The translations under genes were made by a program, and so were the position numbers. A stretch of DNA of 64,000 nt, from positions 1 through 64,000 of the forward strand of contig JAISOJ010000048.1 of NCBI GenBank assembly GCA_031275735.1, given 5' to 3'. This DNA comes from Dysgonamonadaceae bacterium. Lineage in GTDB: Bacteria; Bacteroidota; Bacteroidia; Bacteroidales; Azobacteroidaceae. Shown here piece after piece: positions 1 through 10,600 of this stretch (its first letter is position 1; the number at the start of each line of letters is the position of its first letter). Under the pieces are notes generated by a model that saw only the letters and a list, made by a program, of their open reading frames with translations, had not been told where the DNA came from and ran no database searches.

Positions 1-150
1 CTGTTTTTCGGATGCTCGTAACGAAACAGTTTTTCTTCCAGACAGGCAATATGCTTTTTCAACAGGGAGATCTCCTCGCTCTGTTTTTTCACTGTGTTTA
101 ATAACAGGGTAATATCAGGCGCTATCTGCACTTTTTTTGTCGTTATTTTA
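1..150 (-). pseudogene. IS66-type transposase (TnpC) N-terminal fragment, runs off the window edge
   Basis: Reverse-strand translation reads VQIAPDITLLLNTVKKQSEEISLLKKHIACLEEKLFRYEHPKN, resembling the coiled-coil N-terminus of IS66 transposases; whether it is complete cannot be judged at the edge. Confidence 0.45.
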
Positions 151-349
151 TTTAAACGAAACTTTTTTAATTTTAGTGGGTAAAGCCTTGCTTTTTTTTA
201 CGGCTGAATAGTTACTATATTTTTTATTTCCGCTTATTCGCCAACGCCTGAATGAACCGCCTGCATCCGGCGTAGCGAGGACGCTACTTTATATCTTTAT
301 TTTATCCTTCGGATGTAATCTTTACTAATTGCTTTTTTGCCATAAGTGT

Positions 350-739
350 TTAATTTATAGAATCTAATATGTTGTATAGCTGATTTTCTTCCATGATCGC
401 CACTTTTTCTCCTGCTTCCTGTAATTTTTTTATTTTCTTCATTTTAGAAGATCCGAAATTTTTACCAATGATTACATAATCTGTCTTACGGGATATAGAT
501 GTATTAATATCAGCACCGTATTTTTTTAGTAAAAATGCTAAATCTTCACGAGAGGAAAAACGGTCAAATATACCTGTCAGAACAATTTTTTTGTCATAGA
601 AAACAGTATCCCTGTTATTAACGATTGATAAATCCTGCATTTTTGTTTCATGTGAAATTTCACGTTTTTGTTTATCGAATGAATTGCGAGGATAAGATTT
701 TTGTTTTTTTTCGGGATACTGTAACGCATCCGGATCCAC
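350..739 (-). pseudogene. BRCT-domain C-terminal part of a DnaQ-like exonuclease gene (decayed)
   Basis: Translation contains FYDKKIVLTGIFDRFSSREDLAFLLKKYGADINTSISRKTDYVIIGKNFGSSKMKKIKKLQEAGEKVAIMEENQL, a clear BRCT pattern; the upstream minus-strand segment 737-819 encodes YKMEDHHNALADAKACALVYIEYLI (DnaQ ExoIII-like HxAxxDA motif) in a different frame. Confidence 0.7.
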
Positions 740-819
740 TCCTTATTAAATATTCGATATAAACCAGAGCGCAAGCCTTTGCGTCTGCCAGTGCATTGTG
801 ATGGTCTTCCATTTTATAT
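737..819 (-). pseudogene. DnaQ-like 3'-5' exonuclease remnant (ExoIII motif) abutting the IS630-type element
   Basis: Reverse strand reads YKMEDHHNALADAKACALVYIEYLI; the 5' part of the gene is not found beyond the IS. Confidence 0.6.
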
Positions 820-824
820 TAAGT

Positions 825-1343
825 CTAATAAATATTTTCAATTAGATTGCAGACCGACATTATCTGTTGTCCGGAGGTATGCTCGTGCCATTCATGGAAG
901 TCTATCAGGCGTTGCTCCATTGATTTCACCCATCTGTTGTGGGTCACCTGTTTTCGAATTAACCACCATACCCGCTCAATCGGATTCAAGTCAGGCGAAT
1001 ACGACGGCAAAAATATCAGTTCTATGCTCTCCCTGTAACGTTCTAATACTGGTTTTAAACGTTTGGCGTGATGAAAACGGACATTGTCTAGCACCATATA
1101 TATCTTTTTCCCGGTGAAAGCCCGTACACATTTAACAAGAAAACTGAAAAATGTTTTTGTGGTACCACTCTCCGCCGTATCCACGATCAGTTCGCCACTG
1201 TGCGGATTGACTGCCCCGAAAAGGGTTCTTCGCTCGCGCTTGCGCTGAGACTGAAACACTTTGGGCTGTTTCCCCTTTTCCGACCACGCATACGAAACAC
1301 CTGCCGTATTGGACAGCGAGGCCTCGTCTTCAAACAACACCAC
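825..1343 (-). CDS. IS630-type transposase, C-terminal DDE ORF
   Basis: MVLFEDEASLSNTAGVSYAWSEKGKQP...YMVLDNVRFHHAKRLKPVL...IELIFLPSYSPDLNPIERVWWLIRK: DDE-superfamily motifs of IS630 transposases; overlaps the upstream ORF in another frame. Confidence 0.85.
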   Translation of the reverse strand: MVLFEDEASLSNTAGVSYAWSEKGKQPKVFQSQRKRERRTLFGAVNPHSGELIVDTAESGTTKTFFSFLVKCVRAFTGKKIYMVLDNVRFHHAKRLKPVLERYRESIELIFLPSYSPDLNPIERVWWLIRKQVTHNRWVKSMEQRLIDFHEWHEHTSGQQIMSVCNLIENIY

Positions 1344-1863
1344 ACTGCCGGCGCTTCGTTCCTGAAGTTTTTTTTATTGCAGAAACTGCCTCTACACGCT
1401 CTTCGGCTTCGGGGAAAAAGCCTTTCCCTTTTTGATAACTTAAGCCAATCGAATGTAATATATTGTATATTTGAGCCTTCTTATAGCTGACACAAAATGT
1501 GCGGCGAATGTATTCCGATACCAACGCCCATGTCCATGTGCCGCTCGAAAATCCCTCTTCTTCCGGACTTGACAATACAACCTGCTTTAATTGCGCTTTT
1601 TCTTCCCTGCCCAGACGACTCGGACGACCTCTGCGAGGACGTTCTTTCAAGCCGTCAACGCCATGAGCATTAAACCGGTGTACCCAGTTGCATATGGTTT
1701 TGTGGCTCGTATTATATACACTTTGCAACTCTTCGGCTTTTTTCCCTAATGCTATCTGATAGACCGCATACAGCCTCACCCCCTGTGAAAACTTCTCATC
1801 CCTGCGTAATTGACCGGCTATTTCTTCCGCCGCTACGGTTACCTTTAGTCTTTCCTTTGCCAT
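1330..1863 (-). CDS. IS630-type transposase, N-terminal ORF (HTH domains)
   Basis: HTH-type N-terminus (RLYAVYQIALGKKAEELQSVYNTSHKTICNWVHRFNAHGVDGLKERPRRGRPSRL) typical of IS630 transposases. Confidence 0.8.
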   Translation of the reverse strand: MAKERLKVTVAAEEIAGQLRRDEKFSQGVRLYAVYQIALGKKAEELQSVYNTSHKTICNWVHRFNAHGVDGLKERPRRGRPSRLGREEKAQLKQVVLSSPEEEGFSSGTWTWALVSEYIRRTFCVSYKKAQIYNILHSIGLSYQKGKGFFPEAEERVEAVSAIKKTSGTKRRQCGVV

Positions 1864-1968
1864 ATCTTTTATTGTTTTGGCAAAGGTATGTCTTTTTTTA
1901 ATTTGTATAAATTTATTGGACGTTTTTTATCCCTATTATAATTATTTTATAACATAGCCTCAAGAATG

Positions 1969-2000
1969 TTTGCACTATCAAAAAAAATGGCATACCTTTG
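1969..2000 (+). promoter_or_regulatory. Bacteroidetes-type promoter (-33 TTTG / -7 TACCTTTG), likely for ssrA
   Basis: TTTG at 1969-1972 and TACCTTTG at 1993-2000 with a 20-nt spacer, about 120 nt upstream of the mature tmRNA. Confidence 0.7.
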
Positions 2001-2127
2001 CAGCGGAAAAGAAACAAAACAATATCCAAAATCTGTAATTTTGTTACTAGTTTGTTTCTTAAATCAGTTAGTTGTTTTCTGCTAGTTGTTTTGTTTTTTT
2101 CTGAGAGCAAGATAGTTAAAAAATCAT

Positions 2128-2525
2128 GGGGTTGACCGGTTTTGACAGCGGGTAGAAGTGGTTTGTAAGCATGCAGCGCATCGTTGTTCAGCGCTTAAAT
2201 CTTGAATGACAAAAAATTAACTGGCGAAAATAATTACGCTCTCGCTGCTTGATCGAAGTATAGTAGATCTTAAGCTTTATTCTGTCTCAAGGAGGCGGAA
2301 CGAGACATCACCCGGAGCTGTGGCTTCGAAGCGATCCGACTCGGTGGTGCAGCTATATCGGAGATAGCGTGAAGTGAACCTTGGGCTTCAGGCGAAATTC
2401 AAAGGATAAGCTCAATATTGGTGGCCTTAATCTTGTATTGAGTCGAAAACCTAAGTAAGGATAAGCATGTAGAAAGCAAATTAATTCCTCGTTTGGACGA
2501 GGGTTCGAATCCCTCCAACTCCACA
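2128..2525 (+). ncRNA. ssrA: Transfer-messenger RNA (tmRNA)
   Basis: 5' GGGGTTGACCGGTTTTGACAGCGGG, tag ORF ...GGC GAA AAT AAT TAC GCT CTC GCT GCT TGA (GENNYALAA*), and 3' GGACGAGGGTTCGAATCCCTCCAACTCCA T-arm/acceptor pairing with the 5' end. Confidence 0.97.
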
Positions 2526-2963
2526 AGTAATATTGAAAGTCAATCTATTGCAAACAAGAAGGACTAAAATAGGGACTTTCAGTGGTGTTTTTTATTTATC
2601 CCATCTATATACTTTAATGTACCAATAATTTTAATACTTGAACTTTTTGTTCGAAATATTTGCAATAGATTTTGCTCTTTTAATTGATAATAAGTGAATT
2701 ATATCTGATAGTTCAAATTTATCAGCTAATAACATATCTGCAATTTCAGAATTCGACAACTCTTTTACTATTTTTAACAAAATGTTTATCGTTTTTTCTA
2801 AAAACTTCATTTGCCTATTCTGAAAAACTTTCAGAATATTCTACTATTGTTATCTTCGTCATATTTGTTAATAAGTAAATGTAAATTTATAATAACCAAA
2901 TGGTTGGTGATATTTAGTTTTATTTCGGAGCACCAGCAAAATCCTGTGTTTGGATAAAGGAAA

Positions 2964-3240
2964 AGATTTATAGCTTTGCGTTATGAAAAAAGCGAATCCC
3001 TATTTGAATTTGGCAGATTTACATATTGCCGGAAGAGATAGCCATTTCGTTTGAGTTGGTAGATGTAAAAGAAGAAAGCAGAAAGCTCCATCTGTATTTG
3101 GATGAGCAAAATGAAGCGTCTGCAGGTTATGAAATGTCGTCGCTGAAGTGCGTAAGCTAAAGTCCATGACCTGGTAGCTAAAAAAAGGTGTCGCGTCCAA
3201 CAGGTTAAGCGAAACTTATTTTCTGCGCACCTCATTGACG
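2964..3240 (+). pseudogene. Transposase N-terminal remnant (frameshifted)
   Basis: Forward reading MKKANPYLNLADLHIAGRDSHFV*, then in another frame EEIAISFELVDVKEESRKLHLYLDEQNEAS..., resembling N-termini of small Bacteroidetes transposases; disrupted by frameshifts. Confidence 0.4.
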
Positions 3241-3324
3241 GTTTGTGAAAAATTGCTTTGGCTTATTTGCAGATTTTTATAATTTGACAGGTTGCAATGT
3301 GGATTAAATTCCTTTCTTTTCCTC

Positions 3325-5208
3325 CTAATTTTCCAGCTTCTTATACCAATTGTTGTAAAGCACGACCGATGTGGCCAGGATAATCATCGCACCGATACCG
3401 GCAAAAGTAAATTCTTTACATACCAAATAGATAGGAACTGCAACCAATCCCGTTTGCCAGATGATACCGGTGACTACATTCACCAGGTCGCGCCTGAAGT
3501 TCCGGTTTCGTTTAAAATTCGGATCTTCTGCTTCGACTAAGGCAGTGACCGGCGCCCAAAATCCCCAGGGACGGGTTTTCTTGTAAAAGTTTTTCAATGC
3601 TTCCGTTTCGGTAGGGGGAGCTGAATAAGTTCCTAAGAGGCAACCAACTACGGAAAACAACAGGATAATCGGAAAATAGTACAACGGCTCGCTCAGCAGC
3701 GTCCATTGAGAAGGCAATCCGGCAACGATATGCGTCATGACCAAAGGTAAAATCAGGGCGGGAATCATACCGGCAATCATTCCCCAGGCAAAACCGCGGG
3801 AATTGAACCGCCACCAATGCCATTTCAGGATGTTGGCGGCAATGTAACTGCCGTAAAGCGCATTCGTAACCCATTGCAACACCTGATCCACGTTTTGCGC
3901 TACGACGCCGAAAAAAATGCTGACGAGAACAATTACAATTCCGACGATGTAATTGGCATGAGTTGCTTGTTTGGGACTTGCCTGCGGCCTGAAAAATTTG
4001 ATGTAAATATCGTTAACAATGTAAGCTTGCGCGGCATTCAGGGTTCCGGCAAAAGTGGACATGAAAGCAGCTAAAAGTCCGGCGATTACTATTCCCGTCA
4101 GACCCACAGGAATGTAGGGATGGGCGATAATGGCAGGAAGCACCAGCTCGAAATCAATGAGGCCATCTAAGTTCCGGATGCCCGGTTCGATGTCTTTGAA
4201 CAAAATAAGACCTAATACGGCAATACCGGCAATCATCAGGTAACGGACGGGCATTAAAATGATGCTTACGAAACCGGACATTAAAGAGGCTTCGCGCGGA
4301 TTTTTGGTAGAAAGGATTTTTTGCATATCGTAGGTAGGAGCAGGACCTGCTACGGAAGCCAAAATACCTTTCAGCAGAACCATCCCAAAGAAGAAACTGA
4401 AAATATGGTATGCCGAATCGCTAATCGTCCGGTTAAATTCCGAAAAAACGCCTTGCCAATGCAGTTCCAGGGTTTTACCGAAACCGGGCGACATCCATCC
4501 GTCAGGAAGCAGGTGATGAAATGTTTCGGGAGTGATGTGCATAATCGCAATGATGGCTATGGTAATGGCAGCTAAAGTCATGATGATGTATTGGGCTACG
4601 TCTGCCCAGACAATAGACATCATTCCGCCTAACAAAGCATAGAATACCGCAAATAAAGTAAATGTAATTCCCCATAAATGAGGTATATATGCATCCGGAG
4701 CAGAGGCGAGGAAAGGAAAAACCGTCTTCAACGGCAGGAATATTTCGACGAATTTACCCATTCCGATAAAGCCGTAAGCCAACATTCCCAGACAGGAAAT
4801 GACGGCAAAAATGACAATGATGGCGTGCGAAAACCGGGCGTCTTTGCCATTTCCAAACCGAAAAGCAATCCATTCGGCTCCGGTGGTACATTCCGAACGG
4901 CGCAACCAGGCAGAGAGATAGACCATTAAAAATATCTGGTTAAATACAGGCCATAACCAGGGAATGTAAATGCTCTTGAGTCCGTAAACTACAGTGATGG
5001 CTACTAACCAGACTGTCCCCGAAATATCGAACATTCCCGAAGCGTTAGATAAGCCTAACATGTACCAAGGCAATGATTTACCTCCTAAAAGATATGATTC
5101 TAAATTCTTGGAAGCTCTCTTTTTCAAATATAAACCGATGAAAATGAGAAAACCCAAATAAATTGCAATGATTGCAATATCTACTCCATTTAACAATATC
5201 TCTTTCAT
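3325..5208 (-). CDS. Sodium:solute symporter (SSS family), likely manno-oligosaccharide/mannobiose uptake
   Basis: 627-aa multi-TM protein with SSS features (SYLLGGKSLPWYMLGLSNASGMFDISGT...); last gene of the mannan operon. Confidence 0.85.
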   Translation of the reverse strand: MKEILLNGVDIAIIAIYLGFLIFIGLYLKKRASKNLESYLLGGKSLPWYMLGLSNASGMFDISGTVWLVAITVVYGLKSIYIPWLWPVFNQIFLMVYLSAWLRRSECTTGAEWIAFRFGNGKDARFSHAIIVIFAVISCLGMLAYGFIGMGKFVEIFLPLKTVFPFLASAPDAYIPHLWGITFTLFAVFYALLGGMMSIVWADVAQYIIMTLAAITIAIIAIMHITPETFHHLLPDGWMSPGFGKTLELHWQGVFSEFNRTISDSAYHIFSFFFGMVLLKGILASVAGPAPTYDMQKILSTKNPREASLMSGFVSIILMPVRYLMIAGIAVLGLILFKDIEPGIRNLDGLIDFELVLPAIIAHPYIPVGLTGIVIAGLLAAFMSTFAGTLNAAQAYIVNDIYIKFFRPQASPKQATHANYIVGIVIVLVSIFFGVVAQNVDQVLQWVTNALYGSYIAANILKWHWWRFNSRGFAWGMIAGMIPALILPLVMTHIVAGLPSQWTLLSEPLYYFPIILLFSVVGCLLGTYSAPPTETEALKNFYKKTRPWGFWAPVTALVEAEDPNFKRNRNFRRDLVNVVTGIIWQTGLVAVPIYLVCKEFTFAGIGAMIILATSVVLYNNWYKKLEN

Positions 5209-5211
5209 AAC

Positions 5212-6390
5212 TCATAATTCATAACTCCCATTCATACACATGCGAGCGTTGTGGTAAGGGCATTTCCACGCGCCGGCTTTATCGTCCGTCCGGTTTTGTT
5301 TGCCGTCAGGGAAAACGCTCCAAACCCATTCGCCGTTTTCTTCGTCCCGGATGTATTGTTTGATGTACTCCCAACATTTTTTTGCTGTGTCCAAGTATTT
5401 TGGGTTTCCGGTGATTTGATAAGCATAAACGGAACCGGCCACTGCTTCTGCTTGTACCCACCAATGACGGTCTGCGTCAACGTGCATTCTTTCGGCTTCA
5501 TAAATCAGACTTCCGTCTTCCCGTATCCCTTCATAAGCCGCTTCAATCAGTTGTATGACCAACGGTTTTATCCTTTTCAAAAGGATTTCATCGTTCAATG
5601 TTTCCGCAGCTTCATAGAGTAACCAAACCGCTTCAATATCGTGTCCATAAGAAACGAGGGAAGATTTGACTTCCCATTGCTCGTTGAAAAAAAGGTTTAG
5701 GTGATGGGTTTCGGGGTGAATGATGTGGTGACAAAAAATTTGTATCAGCTCTTTTTGCGCCTTGATTAAATCCGGGTCTTTCCATACCCGGAGCAGATTG
5801 GTATAAGGTTCCAAGATATGAAGATGCGTATTCATGGATTTCGCTTCGTTGGCATCTTTTTCACTTAAACGCATGTCGCCAATGGCTTGCCAATCGCGTT
5901 GAAATGCTTCCAAATAACCGCCATATACAGGGTCGTGCGCCTGTTTTTCGATAAGCCGGAATAAGGCGATGCTTATTTCCAAAGCTTCGGGTTTGCCGGT
6001 CGCCCGGTAAAATTCGGAGTATCCGTACAAAGCAAATCCCTGTGCATAGGTCTGTTTCCGTAGATTTACCGGATTTCCTTTGCTATCTACTTCCCAATAT
6101 ACTCCGCCGTATTCTTTATCGGTAAAATAATCGAGGATGTATTGATAGGCGCGTTTGGCTATTTCTAAGTATTGCGAATTTTTTTCGAGACGGTAAGCGG
6201 CAGAAAAAGTCCAAAGTATCCGGGCGTTCAACACAATACTCTTATTGGCGTGTTTATGTAAACGCTCGTTTCCGTCGATACGTCCATAAAAACCGCCGTT
6301 CTCCCCGTCCACCATATTTTTTATCCAATAGGGGAGAATATTGTTTACCAGCTCGTTGTGCAGTTCTAATCGAAATGTTTCCATAATCAA
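5212..6390 (-). CDS. AGE-family 2-epimerase, probable mannobiose/cellobiose 2-epimerase
   Basis: (alpha/alpha)6-barrel AGE motifs: ARILWTFSAAYR, DANEAKSMNTHLHILEPYTNLLRVW, SYGHDIEAVWLLYEAAE, DRHWWVQAEAVAG; next to GH130. Confidence 0.87.
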   Translation of the reverse strand: MIMETFRLELHNELVNNILPYWIKNMVDGENGGFYGRIDGNERLHKHANKSIVLNARILWTFSAAYRLEKNSQYLEIAKRAYQYILDYFTDKEYGGVYWEVDSKGNPVNLRKQTYAQGFALYGYSEFYRATGKPEALEISIALFRLIEKQAHDPVYGGYLEAFQRDWQAIGDMRLSEKDANEAKSMNTHLHILEPYTNLLRVWKDPDLIKAQKELIQIFCHHIIHPETHHLNLFFNEQWEVKSSLVSYGHDIEAVWLLYEAAETLNDEILLKRIKPLVIQLIEAAYEGIREDGSLIYEAERMHVDADRHWWVQAEAVAGSVYAYQITGNPKYLDTAKKCWEYIKQYIRDEENGEWVWSVFPDGKQNRTDDKAGAWKCPYHNARMCMNGSYEL

Positions 6391-6396
6391 TGTTTT

Positions 6397-7602
6397 TTAG
6401 CTACAAGGCAAATGGCAAAAGGCCGCATTTTTATTTACTAATTTGATGATTGTTTCTACCGATGTTTGGGAACATTCGCCGTCGGCAGGTGTGTTCAGGC
6501 AATAATCGACTAAACGGTCGATGGTGGAGGTTGCCAAATGCATCCGGGTGTCGGAGGAGGCATAATAGATATAAACCGTTCCGTCTTCGTCGGCAATCCA
6601 GCCGTTGGAAAACAAGACATTGGATACATCGCCGATCCGTTCTTTGCCTTTAGGCGCCAGGAAATGGCCGGCTGGTTCGGCGATCACTTTTGCCGGATTT
6701 TTCAGGTCGGTCATGTACAGGTAAAGGACATAACGAAGCCCCGCGGCGCATGCCCGAACGCCATGAGCCAGATGCAACCAGCCTTGAGGCGTTTTGATAG
6801 GATGAGGCCCTTCTCCGTTTTTAACTTCTTTGATGGTGTGGTATCGACGGAAGTTGATGATTTTTTCTTCTTTGATTTCTGCTTTTGTCATGTCTTCTAC
6901 TAAAGCCCAACCGATGCCTCCGCCGGAACCGGCGTCGATAAATCCGTCTTGAGGACGGGTATATAGTGCATATTTTCCATTCACAAATTCGGGATGAAGC
7001 ACTACATTTCGTTGTTGTGATGCGGATTTCAAATCGGGGAGCCGTTCCCAGTTAATCAAGTCGCGGGTACGGGCAATTCCGCAGGAAGCAATTGCTGACG
7101 ATAAGTCGCCGGGGACAGCATGTGGGTCTTTCCGTTCGGCACAGAACAAACCATAAATCCATCCGTCTTCGTGCCGGGTCAGCCGCATGTCATAGACATT
7201 GGTTTCAATTTCTTCTCCGTTCCTGTCTTGGGGAGAAAGAACGGGAAGGGAAAGCGGGTAATCCCAAAACCGGAAATTATCAATACCGTTGGGACTTTCG
7301 GCTACGGCAAAAAACGATTTGCGGTCGTTGCCTTCTACCCTGACAAGTAGCACATATTTGTCGTTCCAACGAATAGCTCCCGAATTAAAAGTTCCGTTTA
7401 TCCCGATGCGTTCCAATAATCGCGGATTTGTTTCGGGATCGAAATCGTATCGCCAAATTAAAGGCGTATGCTTTGCTGTTAAAACCGGGTTTTTGTATCG
7501 TTGATAAATCCCGTTGGTCGTTGATTTTTTTTCGTTTTTTCGGGACAACAATATTTCGTGCTTCTCAAATAATTGCTTTACTTGCTGTTCAAATATCTCC
7601 AT
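6397..7602 (-). CDS. GH130 family, probable 4-O-beta-D-mannosyl-D-glucose phosphorylase
   Basis: [67 protein letters not shown]...[21 protein letters not shown]130_1-like. Confidence 0.9.
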   Translation of the reverse strand: MEIFEQQVKQLFEKHEILLSRKNEKKSTTNGIYQRYKNPVLTAKHTPLIWRYDFDPETNPRLLERIGINGTFNSGAIRWNDKYVLLVRVEGNDRKSFFAVAESPNGIDNFRFWDYPLSLPVLSPQDRNGEEIETNVYDMRLTRHEDGWIYGLFCAERKDPHAVPGDLSSAIASCGIARTRDLINWERLPDLKSASQQRNVVLHPEFVNGKYALYTRPQDGFIDAGSGGGIGWALVEDMTKAEIKEEKIINFRRYHTIKEVKNGEGPHPIKTPQGWLHLAHGVRACAAGLRYVLYLYMTDLKNPAKVIAEPAGHFLAPKGKERIGDVSNVLFSNGWIADEDGTVYIYYASSDTRMHLATSTIDRLVDYCLNTPADGECSQTSVETIIKLVNKNAAFCHLPCS

Positions 7603-7618
7603 AACTTATAATTTATAC

Positions 7619-10600
7619 TCATAATTCATAATTCCCCATAAGTATTTTGGGTAAAGCGGAAAATGTGCGGAAATCCGCTTCACCCGGGCTTCCCGGATAC
7701 GGAACGTAAAAATGGGAGGGACGGTTGTAGGCGTTTCTCCAAAATAAAATGTATGCTATTTTATAATCTTTGATAGTATTGTAAACGGCGTCGGTAAAAT
7801 ACTCCGAATAAGGAATTTTCTCCATTCCGGTTTCCGTAATCGCCGGGATTTTTCCGGATTTTTCCGCATAAGCGGTTATTATATCCAAGTTGATCTTCAA
7901 GTTTTTTTTGTATTTTTCTATTTGTTGAAATATTTTTTTCGGTTGTTGTTTTTCGTTTTCACCGTTGGCGTAACAGTCGAATCCTACGATGTCCACATAA
8001 TCATCGCCCGGATAACGTTCCATGTATTCGCTGATGTTTTTTGTTTCGGAAGGAGAAAAAGCATATAAAAGGTTGTGTACGTTTCTTGTATCGCGGAGGT
8101 ATTTTACGGTTGTTATCCACAGTTGTTTGTATTCTTCCGGCGTTGATTGTTTGCTTCCCCACCAGAACCAGTCGCCGGAATGTTCATGGAACATGCGGAA
8201 TATTATAGGGAGCGAATTTCCTTCGTCGTCTTTTAAGTCGAGGAAGAAATCGGCAATCCGATCTAACCATCCCAAGTATTTTGCGTGATTTTCACCTCCA
8301 GGAAGCACCGATTTGACTACGTCGTTCCGCGTGCAGTCCCAGGCATTACGACCGGTTACAATATTATCGCTATGCCAACTGACGGTGTTAATAGATCCTC
8401 GGTTATGCCCTTCCTGCATATAACGTTTCATGTTTTCGAAATAAATAGAATCCAGGTTATATTCGCGGCCCCGTTCGATGTGTCCGATATCCCAACCGTT
8501 GACCGCCGGGTATTTTCCGGTAACGTCGTGTATATCCGATCGATTAGGTTCGTTGTACCAGTTGTGTCCGTAAGCCAATCCATCTTGGTGTCCAAGCATA
8601 ATACCTTTATCCAAAAGTCGGAGCAGGCGGCTGTGCAAGGCTCGTGTTTCGGGAGTTGCGTTCCGGTCGGCAGGAGCATGAAAAGCTTTTACGGTGAGGA
8701 TTGCGGTTTTCAAATCTTTGTTGTCGGAAGAAGAGCCGGTCATTATTTGGAATGTTCCCGGCTCAATCACCCAATGCATCTTTTTGTCTAAAAATCCTAA
8801 TTTGCCTGGAGTGAGGGTAAATTGCGCTGTTTTGGTTTCTCCCGGTCTTAAATATATCCGAATAAAGTCTTTCAGTTCTTTCACCGGACGGGTTACTGTG
8901 CTGTATTCGTCGCGGATGTATAGTTGCACGATTTCTACGCCCGGAAGCGATCCGGTATTGGTGACCGGAATGCTTACGGAAACGGTTTCGTTGTCTGTGA
9001 TTTCCATTTTATCTAATTGGATGTCGCCGTATTGATAGGTGGTATAGCTTAAGCCGTACCCAAACGGGAAGAGCGGCGTATTGGGGCTTTCTTTGTAACC
9101 GTGGAAATACTGCGAGGGTTTGTGATTGTAAACCATTTGTATTTGTCCGGCGTGCCGGGGAATGGTAACCGCCAATTTTGCCGATGGATTTACTTTTCCG
9201 TAAAGGATTTCGGCAATGGCTTGCCCACCGTACATGCCCGGTTCCCATGCGTTTATCAAAGCGTCAGCATGGGTTGCCGCCCATTCGACGCCCAGTGGTC
9301 GTCCGGATATAAGTATGACGATGGTCGGTTTTCCGGATGCTTTTACTTTTTGAATCAATTCTTCTTGCAAGCCGACTAAGTGAATGTCCGATCGGTCGGT
9401 ATCTTCGCCGCTGGTACGTTCGTTCCAACGGAAGCGCATCATGTATTCGCCGGCAACGACGATATTCAAATCGGCTTCCCGAGCTTTCGTAGCGGCTTCT
9501 TCTACTTTTGCAACGTCCATGTTGCGCGGGTCCCATCCTTGATTGATAAATGTGAGATTGGTGTTAGGCGCTATCATTTGCAACCCTTCCAGGACAGTGA
9601 TTACATTTTCTTCTTTTTGGAGACTCGACCAGTCGCCCAAAATATTCTGGTCGTCGGCATTGATGCCGGTAATCATTATTTTTTTGTATTTTTTTTCGTC
9701 TAAAGGCAGGATGCCGTTGTTGGTCAGTAAAACGATGCTGTTACGAGCCGCTTCCAATGCCGTTTTCCGGTGTTCGTCGCTTAGGCGGATTTTCATTGAT
9801 TTTTCCGGGTCGCAATAGGCATTTTCATCGAATAATCCCAACAGGAACTTGGCAGATAGAATGCGCCGTACCGATTGGTCGATTCGGGAGAGGGGAATCC
9901 GTCCTTCTTTCACTAGTTCGCCCACTTGCTCGTTCCAGTGAATACCATGCATGTGCATATCCATTCCTGCCATAATGCTTTGGTAAAAGGCTTCTTTCAG
10001 TGATGGGGCCGTATGGTGAACGTCGTAGAGGTGTTCGATATCCATCCAGTCGCTGACAACAAAGCCTTTGAAACCCCATTCTTTTCTCAAGACGTCTTCC
10101 ATCAACCATTCGTTTTCGTGCGCCGGCACGCCGTTTACTTCGTTGTGGGCAGTCATGAGAGAACCTCCTCCTGCATTAATTCCGGCTTTGAAGGGCGGGA
10201 AAAATATTTCCCGTAGGGTTCGTTCCGAGAGGTCGGCGGGAGCAGCATTTGCTCCGTTGACAGGTTCGCTTCCGGCTACAAAATGTTTGATGCAGGCTAA
10301 GACATTTTCGGAAGAAAAATTTCCTTGATATCCCCGCGTGGTTGCCGCTCCCATTAAGGAGACCAGATAGGGATCTTCGCCGAATGTTTCGCCAACTCGC
10401 CCCCAGCGGGGGTCGCGGGCGACTTCAACATTAGGGTTGAAAGTCCAATGCAGGTTCATAGCCCGCATTTCGCGTGCGGTTTGTTGAGCAATTTGGTAAG
10501 CCATTAGCGTGTCGAACGAGCAAGCCAGGCCGATATTGGTCGGATAGACGGTGTTGTCTGGCGCATTCGCATTTCCATGAATAGCGTCTATTCCAATGAT

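Larger units (their letters stand above)
817..1927 (-). mobile_element. IS630-family-like insertion sequence
   Basis: Two adjacent transposase ORFs flanked by imperfect inverted ends (GTCTAATAAAT... at 823 and the reverse complement of ATTTATTGGAC ending at 1921) and possible TA duplications at 815-816 and 1928-1929; exact ends inferred. Confidence 0.65.

Noticed and set aside
779-1490. Plus-strand ORFs 779-1117, 847-1038 and 1200-1490
   Set aside because: Antisense to the IS630 transposase ORFs; no recognisable domains.
6450-6903. Plus-strand ORFs in the GH130 region (and similar antisense ORFs throughout 3.3-34 kb)
   Set aside because: They are shadows of strongly supported minus-strand genes caused by codon bias; no start context or domain support.
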